This document shows, piece by piece, positions 35,206 to 45,942 of a DNA stretch of 64,000 nt. The stretch's first letter is position 1; each line of letters opens with the position of its first letter. The notes below the pieces were generated by a model, which was not told the DNA's origin, made no database searches, and saw nothing but the letters and a program-made list of their open reading frames with translations. A program made the translations under genes and the position numbers. The stretch is from Hymenoscyphus infarciens (lineage: Eukaryota > Ascomycota > Leotiomycetes > Helotiales > Helotiaceae), in NCBI GenBank assembly GCA_001414345.1, contig LLCB01000197.1, positions 1-64,000 of the forward strand, read 5' to 3'.

Positions 35206-37255
35206 TACTTTATTAATTTAACTACTTTTTCGATATTTAAATAGCTTTAATTATATATTACTTAAAGATCTATATATTAAAAAAGATATTAAATTAATAG
35301 TATTAGTATATTTTTATTAAATATCTAGTTTAGTACTTTTAAGAATAGTAGAGTATATATAGTCTTTTAAAACTAGCTATATTACTAGTATTAGTATATT
35401 CTAAGATATATAACTAAGTTTAGAATTATAAGTTTATTATTTCAATTACTAATATATCTTTTTTATAAATATTATTAGTTCTAAAAGTCTTAAATATAAA
35501 GTAGTTTCTTTTTAGAATTATAAAAATTATTAAAATTAGTATAGTAGTTATTTAAAATAAATAAAAACTTATAGCTTAGTTGAAAATTAGATATTTTAGA
35601 GACTTTAGAGTCTTAAAAGTTATTAGTTTCTAGTTAACTTAGAGTTATACTATTAGATACTTATTATAGTATAATAACTTTAAAACGCTTTTATAAGAGA
35701 GAACTAGATATAGATTATTATAAAAGTTATTAAGAATTATAATTTAAGTAAAAAAGTTAGATCTTTTATTACTAATAATATATTAGATAATAATAATTGT
35801 CTTTAGTTTATTATAAAATAATTCTATTTATATCTTATATTAGAAGAGTATAAAAGCTAACGCTTATAATTTCTAAAGTATATTATTAAGCTTACTATTA
35901 AAGCTTTTATATATAAAATATAATTTAATATTAAAGAATTAGATATATTAGCTATTATATAAAATATAGCTTTTAAAAAGAAATTAAATCTCTAATAAAA
36001 GTAAGAACTTCTTAGAAAGCTATATATTAAATAATCTATGATATTATAGTATTATCTTACTATTATAAATAATTTAAAAATCTTAAAATAATAGATAATT
36101 ATAGAGTTAGTTTTAAAAAGAAATCTAAATATCTCTAGATTTTTAAAAATAATTTAAACTAGTAGAATTTACTATATATAATAGGTAAATATACTATTAA
36201 GATTAGAAGCTATAATAAATTATCTTATAAGTAGAATACTCGTACTATTTATAATAGTAATAATAAGCTAGAAAAATAAAGAATATAGATTCTAAAACTT
36301 TTTTATATAATATACTTAACTCTAATAACTATTACGCTCTTAATAAGATTTAATATATCTTTAATCTCTTTTATAATCTTATAAATTAGATTAAAGAAAA
36401 TTTAATATTATTTATTTATAAGATAGTCTTAGTTTATATAGTAAGATTTAATAAACTTAGTAAATATATATTTAAGTAAAATAAGATAAGTTAGAATTAA
36501 AAAAGAATACTAAGTATAATATACTAGCTTTTAAATACTTTTATATATACTTAAAGAATTATTAGATTAAGATTAATAAATACTTTAGTAAAGCTATACT
36601 AGTATATTATATTTTAATTATTATAAACCTTTATAAAGAAAAATACTCTAAAATAAAAGAAAGATAAAGAAGTCTAAGTTATAATATAATTAAGCTTAGA
36701 AAACTATAGAATAATTATAAAAGAGCTCTAGAATATATATATAGATTACGTAACTATACTCTATATAAAAAGCTTAATATAGCTGCTTTTATATATTTCT
36801 ATATATATTAGATAGTTCTTAAATTAGCTCTTTTATATAGTCTTTATAATTAGAATCTTTTGAATATTTTTAATAGATTAAAAAGTAGATAAAGTATTTA
36901 TAAAAGTTCGTATAACTTACTAAACTAGTTAGTTCTTTTATAGTATATAAAAGAGTATTTTTAATAAGTTCTTATCTAGCGGTTTTAAAGTATTATATTT
37001 TAGAAACTTCTTATATATATATAATAAAGCGAGCTATCTAATCTAGATAATAGATTTTCATAAATTAATTAATAAGAAGAAGTAAGTATACTAAGTAATT
37101 TACTTATAAGTAAATATATTACTAAAATTAGAAATAATAAAATAAGAATTATAATTAAGTTAAAAATAAAGCTTTTATATAATAGTAGAGATATAAGCTT
37201 ATATAGACTATTTATACTTTTTAAGCTCTCTTTTACTATTAGAACTCTTAGGTCT

Positions 37256-38323
37256 AGCTATATAACGATATAAACTATATACGACTATTAAAGAGATATA
37301 TAGAAGTATATTTAATAGAATAATATATATAGATACTAGATACTAATATAAAAGAAAAGACTAAATTAGCTTTCTCTTATTCTAAATAAGAGTATCTATA
37401 TATAAGAGATTAGATACTACTAAGGTCTAATAATAATATTAATTAAGTTCTATCTAATATAGCTAAGACTAAATAATAAAAGCTAAAAAGCTAAATATAT
37501 AATATCTAAACTTTACTCTCTTTTATATATAACTAGTAGATATTAATATCTTTAGTATCTTTAGTTATATAAGTATTAGTAATTTATACTCTCGGCGTAT
37601 AAGTATTAGTAGTTTTATAAATACTAGTAATTTAGAATAGCGAGCTATTATAAGCTAGATCTTATAAAAGTCAAATAAAGTCTATTATATAATAACTAAT
37701 AAAGAAAATTCTTAGGTTACTTAGCTAGTTTAAGAACCTTTTCTTTTACTATTTCCTTCTTTTCTAAGTATATCTTATTTTATTAAAATACTATCTAGAT
37801 TTATTTATTATATCTATATATAATTTAGTATAATATAGTTATTATAAATTAACTTCTAAAAAGCTTCTAGTATATAGAAAACCTATTTCTCTATAGTTAT
37901 CAAAAGTAATTCTAACTTACTAAACTATATAGTTATAAAGATATATAAGAATTAATATTAAAGTAATAGTATAATAGCTTATTATTTGAAATTACTAAGA
38001 GTATAAATTATTAATACTTATATAACTAAAGATATTAAAAGTATTAATATCTAATATTTATATATAAAAGAGATTAAAGTTTAGATATTATATATTTAGC
38101 TTTTTAGCTCTTATTATTTAGTACTAGCTATATTAGATAAGTCTTAGTTATTATTATTAGACCTTAGTAGTATCTAATCTCTTATATATAAATACTTCTA
38201 CTTAGAATAAGAGACGACTAATTTAGTCTTTTCTTCTATATTAGAGTCTAGTGTTTATATATATTATTCGACTCTTATATATCTCTTTCGTAGTTATATA
38301 TACTTCGTACTACTATAAATAGT
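37256..38323. repeat. Large inverted repeat formed by two opposed LTR-like copies
   Basis: Arms of about 340 bp (37256-37600 and 37988-38323) are reverse complements with RIP-type differences, around a spacer of about 385 bp. Shared blocks include AAAGAGATATATA, TCTTATATATA and TATCTTTAGTTATATAAG. The arms resemble the LTR family at 31725-34171 (CTTTTCTTCTATATTAG), so this seems to be two insertions in opposite directions. Confidence 0.65.
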
Positions 38324-39357
38324 TTCTAAAATTCTATTTTATAACTAAATAAAACTAAAAGTTCTTAGAATCTTTTAAAATCTAAAATTCTTATATACTT
38401 AGTAGCTTTACTTATAAAAAATAAAAATAATAAGTATAATAAGAGCTATAATTTACTAAGAGTCGATTTTGAGATAAGTTAAACTAAGAGTAGATATTTC
38501 CTAGATCGCTATTATCTTAGTTTCTTAGATACTCTTTTAGCTAATTCTATCTATCTAGAAAAGTAGATAAATAAAAGTAAAAGATAATATAGAATTATAT
38601 AAAGCGAGTAGAGTTTAGCTAAAATATCTAAGAGCTTATAATAATAGTTTTAGTATTAAGTATAACTTTTTATATTATAAGACTCGCTTTTGTATTAGCT
38701 ATATTATAGCTAATTTAAAAGCTATTAAAAAAAGAAATTTATATTTAAATAGTTCTAATTCTAATTTATATTTCTTATAAAAGAAAGTCTAGATTTAAAT
38801 TATAATTCTATTATAATAATATAAAAGGTAAGCTCTTTTCTTATATAATATAACTTTCTAAGAATAATAATAATATAAGTAATTTAAAAGCTATTAAAAA
38901 AAAGATTTATAAATAAATAGCTTTTATTTTACTTTAACTTTTATTAAGCTAGATTTTTAAAAGAAGAGTTTATTATTAATATATATTAAAAAAAACTAAG
39001 AAAGTATAAAACTAACTTTAGTTTTAAGAATTTTAAATAAGTCTATATAATAGTAACTAAGTATAAATAGAAAGACTTTTAATAGATAAACTAGAGATTT
39101 ATCTAATACTTCTTAGAAGAGATTTTAATATAAAAGAGTAGTTATTAAGAGATTAATAGCTTAAAGTACTTTATTAAAACTAAATCTATATTTAGTACTA
39201 AAGCTATTATTATTAGATCTTAGACTTTTATAAAAGAAATATTATCTTAACTAAGTATCTTTTCTTTAATTATTTAGTCTATTTTATTATTAAGTAGATA
39301 TAATAATTCTTCTTTTATAAGACTAAGTAGCTAAGATAAGAGCGCTATCTAAGATAT

Positions 39358-39905
39358 AATATTATACTATATAACTAAGCTAATATTCGCAGAGTCTATT
39401 CTATATACGCGCTATTAGTTAAAATAATACTATTTAGTAGTTATTTTAGATAAACTTTTATATTATTCTTTCTTTAGTATAATAGTTATCTTATATATTA
39501 TATAAACTAATAGCTAGTAATATAATATACTACTAAATACCTAGGATTTATCTCGAGCTCTTAAATCTAATAGTAGACGATTTTATCTTAGTACTATATC
39601 TCTAGTATAAGATATACTCTTAGAAGTTTAATATATATTATTCTTTTAACTACTTTTACGAATATATCTAGTAGATTACTTTATTAGAGCAGGGTTTATA
39701 ATTCTATAAGTATAATCTAGACTAAGTAAGAGAATATATAATATTAGACTATATAACTAGGCTAATATTTATAGAGTCTATTCTATATATACGCGATTAG
39801 TTAAAAGAATACTGTTTAGTAGTTATTTTAGGTGAACTTTAGTATTATTATTCCTCTGGCGTAATAGTTACCTTATGTATTACGCAGACTAATAGCTGGT
39901 AAGAT
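39358..39905. repeat. Direct repeat pair, 165 bp, unequally RIP-mutated
   Basis: Copies at 39358-39520 and 39740-39905 share GCTAATATT, AGAGTCTATTCTATATA, TTTAGTAGTTATTTTAG and ACTAATAGCT. The right copy keeps CTGGCG and CGCAGAC where the left one reads TTTAG and ATAAAC. They may be LTRs of a very small element, but I could not fix the ends. Confidence 0.55.
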
Positions 39906-40128
39906 AACAAAGAACAGAAAATACGGTCACGTGGAAGCCTTTCTAGACATGGTTAGCGTTGTCACCGGGTTCTAATGTCAACTTACATGCCTAATGCGGT
40001 GGAACCTCTCTAGCCCGCGCTCGCTGCGATATATTTGCTTCAATCTCAAGAGACATTTATCAATAATCATTCATTCTGTATCTCAAAAAGAAATATCTTT
40101 CTTTGTCCTTGATTAAATTCAGACCCAA

Positions 40129-40884
40129 ATGGAAACACTACCTGATATTCTAAAGAAGGTGGGCCGTCTCCCCATGATCTCACATGGTATCTCAGGAGTG
40201 GTATTTGCACTCTCGGATTCGCATGTCATCAAGAAGCCCCTTCCAGGAAAGAGTGAAAAAGAACAAGTCGACATCGAGCGCCGAATCTATGAACGCTTAG
40301 GTCCACATCCTTATATTACGAAGTACTTCGGCGCACGTGATGGGATGATCGTTCTCGAACGCCTCAAATACCCACTCCGCAAGCGCCTCCAGGACCTTCG
40401 TGGCGACAATAAGCTCCCCATGGCCGACGACGTGGTCCGCTGGGCGTTGCAAGTTACGCAGGCGATTCAGCACGTACACTCACAAGGCGTAATGCAAGTA
40501 GACATTGGCGCTGGGAATGTCCTACTTGATCAGTACGGAAACGCGAAGTTATCTGATTTTGCTGGATCTTCTCTCGATAAATCGAAGCCTTTGATCGCTC
40601 CAAGTGCGCATTCTGAGCACCCGAACATGCCTTACACAAAGCCGTCGATCCAGTCAGAGTTATTCGCAGTGGGCTCTTTGCTATATGAGATCGAGACGAC
40701 GAAGTTGCCGTACGCCGATAAAAATGATGGTGAGCTTGAGAGGCTGTTCAGGGCAGATGTATATCCAGATACGGCCAACTTGATCCTGGGAGAGGTTATT
40801 ACGAAGTGTTGGATGGCCCAGTATCAGGATGCCAGTGAAGTGGTGGATGATATTCAGAATATTCAGAACATCCAGAATAATTAA
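40129..40884 (+). CDS. Protein kinase-like protein of a fungus-expanded family
   Basis: A single exon of 251 residues, little more than a kinase core. The start has a short glycine loop region (HGISGVVFALS, 19-29) and a candidate ATP lysine in HVIKKPL (35/36). The catalytic loop is QVDIGAGN (123-130): Asp125 and Asn130 are kept, but the usual HRD is QVD. The metal motif is DFA (143-145) instead of DFG. WALQVTQAIQHVHS and SELFAVGSLLYEIETTKLPY are normal C-lobe helices. The activation segment is short. The tail DIQNIQNIQNN comes from a small ATTCAGAA repeat. Such genes are numerous in some filamentous fungi with unknown roles. Activity is possible but reduced by the motif changes. The gene is an island of normal composition between two RIP blocks. 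Confidence 0.75.
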   Translation: METLPDILKKVGRLPMISHGISGVVFALSDSHVIKKPLPGKSEKEQVDIERRIYERLGPHPYITKYFGARDGMIVLERLKYPLRKRLQDLRGDNKLPMADDVVRWALQVTQAIQHVHSQGVMQVDIGAGNVLLDQYGNAKLSDFAGSSLDKSKPLIAPSAHSEHPNMPYTKPSIQSELFAVGSLLYEIETTKLPYADKNDGELERLFRADVYPDTANLILGEVITKCWMAQYQDASEVVDDIQNIQNIQNN

Positions 40885-41584
40885 ACAATGCAACAACTCA
40901 GCTCCCTCCGCTTCATTCCGTTTCTTCTCTTCGCTCTCGCATATTGATCAGTTGAGGTATTTCTAGTTTAGAACCCGCAGTCAATTCACTACTCTCATGG
41001 CAAATATTTGAGATGGCAAAGACGCAAGTGGGACAGTCACCTGATGCTCTCGAGGAACCGAAGAGGACGCTGGTTGATGCGGTTGAGTCGTCGCAGTGCT
41101 TTTTCTCTACTTGACCTTTTTCTTTACACAAATAGTACAGGCGAACTTCCACTTGAAGCTTAACATCTTTTTCCTTGCAATCGCTGAATTTTGGTGGTAA
41201 CGTCGGTGTATTCGCACATCTTAGCCAGATTGTCAAGAAGGCTTGATTTCTGAACTTACGAACAAGTCGAGGAAGGAGCTCCTTTTATCTACTAATTGAT
41301 AGAGACTTGTGAAATTCTCAAAATCATCTGCCGAACCAGATACCACTCCCACGGACTAGGGTAGCGTGGCACACAGCCATTTGCCCATCACTTTCACCTC
41401 AGTCCTCACTCTCTTTCACCCCTACTTTTCTCCATATCGCCTGCCAGAACGAGCGTTACCTGCATATCTTCCTGCCATCGCCCAACGTACTACATTATCT
41501 CTTCGCTTCATTCAGTTCCGATTAGTCCGAGATAAGAGCGAAAACAATTTCTACTTTTTAATTTACTTTAATATCTTTGAATAA
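40885..41584. other. GC-balanced remainder of the kinase island
   Basis: Apart from the possible small minus-strand gene, only short open frames are present. The boundary to RIP-mutated DNA falls near 41560, within a few tens of bases. Confidence 0.4.
40913..41236 (-). CDS. Possible small cysteine-containing hypothetical protein
   Basis: A 107-residue frame with balanced codon use and protein-like sequence (KFSDCKEKDVKLQVEV, LYYLCKEKGQVEKKHC, DCPTCVFAISNIC), seven cysteines in all. No family is recognised and the start is uncertain: an alternative ATG at 41217 is in another frame. It lies convergent to the kinase-like gene, 29 bp from its stop. It could be a real small gene, a frameshifted one or chance. 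Confidence 0.3.
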   Translation of the reverse strand: MTIWLRCANTPTLPPKFSDCKEKDVKLQVEVRLYYLCKEKGQVEKKHCDDSTASTSVLFGSSRASGDCPTCVFAISNICHESSELTAGSKLEIPQLINMRERREETE

Positions 41585-42239
41585 TAATAAATAATAAATA
41601 GTAAAATAAAGAAATAAATTATATTATCTTTCTTTATTATAGTAAGTTACGAGTTAAGCTTCTCTTTTAATAATGTTTTATAAACCGTGCTTTTTTCTTT
41701 CTAGGTTTTCTTCTTATTTATTCTAGAAAATAAAAAACTAAAGTACTCTTTAAGATATAAGACTAAGCTAGAAAGAACTGATATATCTTCTTATATATCT
41801 AAGTAAGTATAATAAGAATAAACTTAATTCTTGAAAAATCTCTTTTTTATAAGAATTTTTTTTTATACTCTTATAAAGTTAAGTAGTCTCTACTAACACT
41901 TTATAAAGATTTAAATATATATCTAAGTATCTATTTCCGTTCGATATATAGAATTCTAACTCTATAGCTAAAATACTTAAGATATTAATTTTAACTCTGA
42001 TATAATTTCTCTATTTAAAGAATTAAGTAAATATATTTTTTTAAAAACTATAAGTTAGTCTTTTATATTATAAATAGTTTATTTTGTAATTTTTTAACTA
42101 TATATACTTCTTTAAATAATAATATTTAGTATTTTAAAACTATTCTTACTTTATTAAGATAATTCTATTTTATATTTTATATTTTTAGATTAGCTAACGC
42201 TCTACTTAGAGCGTCTTAGAAATACTAAAAATTCGAAAT

Positions 42240-44935
42240 CAACTAAATCGTAAATCGTAAATTATAAAATTCAAGTATTTATAGCTAGATTAACTAAGAT
42301 TTCTAAGAGCTATATTAAATCTTTAAATATATTATATTATCTACTTACTCTCTTACTTCTTATTCTATTCTTTTATATGTTACGTATACTAAGAGAGTAT
42401 AAGTAAGAATATAGATAAGAGTATAGAGTAAGTGTCGGTATATATTTAAGAGTAAATAGCGACTCGGATTAGTATACGTGAGTATACGTGCTTCTCGCTT
42501 AAGGGCTACTTAAGTAGTTATCGTAGCTAGCTTTACTCGGTATATATAAACGATAATATAACTCTTTTTATATCGCTTTTATAACTATAAGTTATACTAA
42601 CACTAATCAGTAGACGTATAGATTAGATTAGATACTTAGTTACTTCGTGTATTTCTACTATAGGTATACTTATATAAAAGTAAACTTAATATTACTAGTA
42701 GACTCCTCTTCTTTGATTATAACTCCTTCTACTATTTAACAACTTTTTAATAATATACTATAAACGCTTCTTAATATAGGAAGCACTAATTATAAATACT
42801 AACCTCCTACCGACCCTCTACCGACCTCTGAGAGACCTTCTACCTCTCTCTAAGAGGCTCTCTTAACCTCCTACCTCTAAGAGACCTCTTGAACACCTAC
42901 TATATATAAAATCGTTAGTATTAATACTTTTAACAATACTTTCGATTCAATAAACATATAAACGCTTCTTAAGATAAGAAGCGCTAATTACTACCTCCGA
43001 CTTCCTACCTCTCTCTAAGACAATTTATACTATCTAAGATACTTTATTTACTTAAAACCCGATAACGACTTTTTAATAACATTAATATAGCGGATATACC
43101 GACTCTAATAGAAGAGACAATATATACCGTCGAATAAGAAGAGGAATACGCTAAAAGAGAGAACGAAGACCTTCTCTTTTAAGATGAATTTTAAGTGGAC
43201 TTTAAGAGATAGGACTAAGATAACTTTACTAAGATCTACTAGTCTACTGCTACTAAGTTATAATAAATACTTTATAGTAGAGGTGTATAGGTTGAGATAG
43301 ATAAGTATACTTAGGTACTATATAATACCGCTATCGAGGTTAATTAAACTGATTAGTTAGACAAAGTAATATTAAAAGCTATAGTAGCTGAGGGAGCTAG
43401 TACTAAAGTCTTTAGATCCTGTTATAAATATATAAAGATATATACTAAAAGATAATAAAAACTATAGTAATAATAATATCTAGCCTCCTTAGATACTACT
43501 AGTAATAACTTCGATAGTTCTACCGACCTTGGTCTATTATATACTATCTAAGCTTAACATTTAGCTTCCTTAGATACTACTAGTAATTACTTTAACGATC
43601 TCGCCGACCTGGGTCTGTTATATGCCGCTTAAACTTAAGATAACGAAGATGATAGAGTCGGGAATAAGGACTATATCGTAGTGCTGCTAGGCGGTCCTAT
43701 AAAGTTTCGACCTATAGTTATAAAACTATACTCTTTTAAAACTCTTAAAACTTTTAGAACAGCACCAGCGGATAGAGAAGTTTCTAGGACGGCACCGTCG
43801 AATACTCTAATACCACAATCTCATGAAAAAGGGGGAACTTTTAAGCCTTAGAGTAGGCAAGATGTTGAACGATAGACCCCCCCTCGATATCGATATCGAC
43901 TTCGTCATTTACCCTCCCCCTGATATCGACTTCAGATTCGTTAGAATACCGATATCTTAAAACCCCTTTTGGAACCGCCCCAGAGGCGCGGACATAGCCG
44001 ACTCCGAAAGCTTCCGAGGCCTCTAAGCGACTTCGAACTCGAAGTGTTATTCCAAGAGTTTGAAACCTTTGTCCCTAATTTAAGCGACGACAGTGATAGC
44101 TTCGATATTCTTACCGAACGTCTAGAGCATGATCGGTGATAAGACGATCCTGGTAGAGGTTTACCGATACAAAAGGGTGTATACTTCGATCCAGGTTAGA
44201 GTAGAATATAGGATAATATAGCTATGAAATAAAGCTTTCTTATTAGCCAAGGACAAGGAATAGAGAGCTCTGATTAGTTAGATTAGATAGGAGATTTTGA
44301 TGATTTTTAGGGTACTAACTTCTGTCGTTTTGAAGAAGTGCTAGTGTCGGTATATATTTAAGAGTAAATAGCGACTCGGATTAGTACACGTGAGTACACG
44401 TGCTTCTCGCTTAAGGGCTACTTAAGTAGTTATCATAGCTAGCTTTACTCGGTATACACGAACGATAATACAACTCTTTTTAGATCGCTTTTATGACCAT
44501 AAGTCATACCAACAGTAAGAGAGTAAGAGAGTAAGTAAATATTTCAGAGAAAAGTTTTTCCTAGCGTATATAAAAGAAGTTTAGTCTCTCTCTCTCTTTC
44601 TCGCTTTTTCTTACTCTCTCTCTCTCTCTTTTATTTATCTAGAAATAATAGAAAGAATACGATACGAGAGTTAGGTAATAAGTAGTAAAGATACGATAGT
44701 AAGAAGACAATAGCGAGAAAGTGATATTACTTCTATATATATAATATATTATCTCTCTCTATTCTCTAATTAGTTACTATACTTAAGACTATCTAGTCTT
44801 AAAATAGAGAGAGAGAGAGAGAGAAGAAGGAGAGTGAGGGAACTTAAATTAAAAAATATTATATTTTATACTTATAAGAAGTAATACTTTATAAGTTGCG
44901 ATTTCCTATTTACGATTTAGTTAATCTGACTTTTT
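42240..44935. mobile_element. TIR element hosting an LTR retroelement
   Basis: Terminal sequences near 42240 (AACTAAATCGTAAAT...TTATAAA) and 44890-44930 (reverse complement of AACTAAATCGTAAAT and AACTTATAAA) form an inverted pair of about 40 bp. Without the LTR element inside, the host would be about 600 bp and rich in GAGAGTAAG and CTCTCT runs. It looks like a MITE-type element split by a later insertion. Confidence 0.55.
42433..44514. mobile_element. Short LTR retroelement (TRIM-like) with 170-bp LTRs
   Basis: LTRs at 42433-42602 and 44345-44514 are both exactly 170 bp, start TGTCGGTATATA and end AACA, and differ mainly by C/T and G/A changes. The flanks are an exact GTAAG duplication (42428-42432 and 44515-44519). 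The internal 1742 bp cannot hold gag-pol. No tRNA-primer site is obvious next to the left LTR. Confidence 0.9.
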
Positions 44936-45629
44936 GGCGCGTTTAGGATGCCGTACTACTATAGTCCTCTGTACCTACGAAGAACATATGAATATTACAA
45001 CTCTTCATAGTAATTTTAGCAAATCTCAACACCTATTCCTAGATAATCCACGAATAGCAAGGCCCTTTCTCTCTCTGCCTTTGTTCAGACGCTACCGAAT
45101 ATAGAAAGCAATTCACGGGTAACCTACAAATTGCAAGACGAATCGACTCCTCGCTCGAGATCCTTGAGTCGGGTGGAACTCTTCTCGCACGAGATAAGTC
45201 GTGCCGTAGCTGTCTCAAATGGGTCGAGGTCGAGGGATCGAGGGACTTGAGTTCATTGGTGTGAGGTCCTACTTTCCCTACCTTCGCTGATCAGCGGCCT
45301 CGACCCGACTCCATTGCGACGCGATACAATTTCAAAATGGACAGTGCAAGTGCGCATCACAATACATCGTCTCTCTTTTACACAAAATCAAGACGCAATA
45401 ACTCAAAGTAAAGTCAGCCAACCCTGTCGTTTCCCTCAAACTAGACAGACTACCTACGCGATCGGTCGGGGTATTCATCAATAAAAAAGAGAAGAGCGAA
45501 AACCTGCACAAGACAGATATTACTCCACTCCACCGATACAGTGATGAGAATCCCATTCTGAAACCCAGAATGACCCAAACCCCCCGTTTCCAAAGGACCA
45601 GCACAATTCAAGAGATGGTATACATTCCA
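44936..45629. other. GC-balanced intergenic DNA
   Basis: Normal composition returns at about 44935. Open frames are short and unsupported. This may be 3' flank of the FG-rich gene. Confidence 0.4.
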
Positions 45630-45911
45630 TCACCTGTTTTTCTTCCACGAAATATACTGTCCTCGAAAACATACACTCCTCCCAAACTCCAGTGCATCAA
45701 TCCGTGTGCCCATTTCCGAAGTGTAAACAATCCGTAAGAGGTACAAACTTCCCTCTTCCAGCATAATCCTCACTCGATCAAAATAAAAACAGCTTTCCTT
45801 GTCCCGCAAAAGCGAAGCAAACACCGTATTGTCGTCTGTATAAGAGAAATCCCGAAACCAATTGACACCCAGAAGCTTCGAATGCTCATTCATCCTTTCA
45901 TCACAGTTCAC
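45630..45911 (-). CDS. Possible small hypothetical protein downstream of the FG-rich gene
   Basis: A 93-residue frame (LLGVNWFRDFSYTDDNTVFASLL, ...) of protein-like composition begins 32 bp after the stop codon of the FG-rich gene on the same strand. No family is recognised. It could be an extra exon, a decayed gene or chance. Confidence 0.25.
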   Translation of the reverse strand: MNCDERMNEHSKLLGVNWFRDFSYTDDNTVFASLLRDKESCFYFDRVRIMLEEGSLYLLRIVYTSEMGTRIDALEFGRSVCFRGQYISWKKNR

Positions 45912-45942
45912 AGATATAAGCTATTCGTTGCACATTTCAGCA

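Larger units (their letters stand above)
30740..39900. repeat. RIP-mutated repeat block
   Basis: About 9 kb of AT-rich DNA with almost no CA or TG dinucleotides and a great excess of TA, the product of CpA to TpA mutation by RIP. No open frame of useful length survives on either strand. Elements that can still be delimited are listed separately. The stretches 30740-31720, 35210-37250 and 38330-39350 are repeat-derived but I cannot name their origin. Confidence 0.9.
41585..44935. repeat. RIP-mutated block with nested elements
   Basis: AT-rich and CA/TG-poor except for 43640-44340, which keeps near-normal composition inside an LTR element. From 41640 to about 41960 the sequence is a partial copy of the element at 62671-63545 (GAGTTAAGCTT, TTATAAACCGTGC, CTTTAAGATATAAGAC). 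No gene survives. Confidence 0.8.

Noticed and set aside
30740..39900. AT-rich block as a possible centromere or mitochondrial insertion
   Set aside because: The CA/TG depletion, LTR pairs and target duplications explain it as RIP-mutated transposons; no mitochondrial gene is visible.
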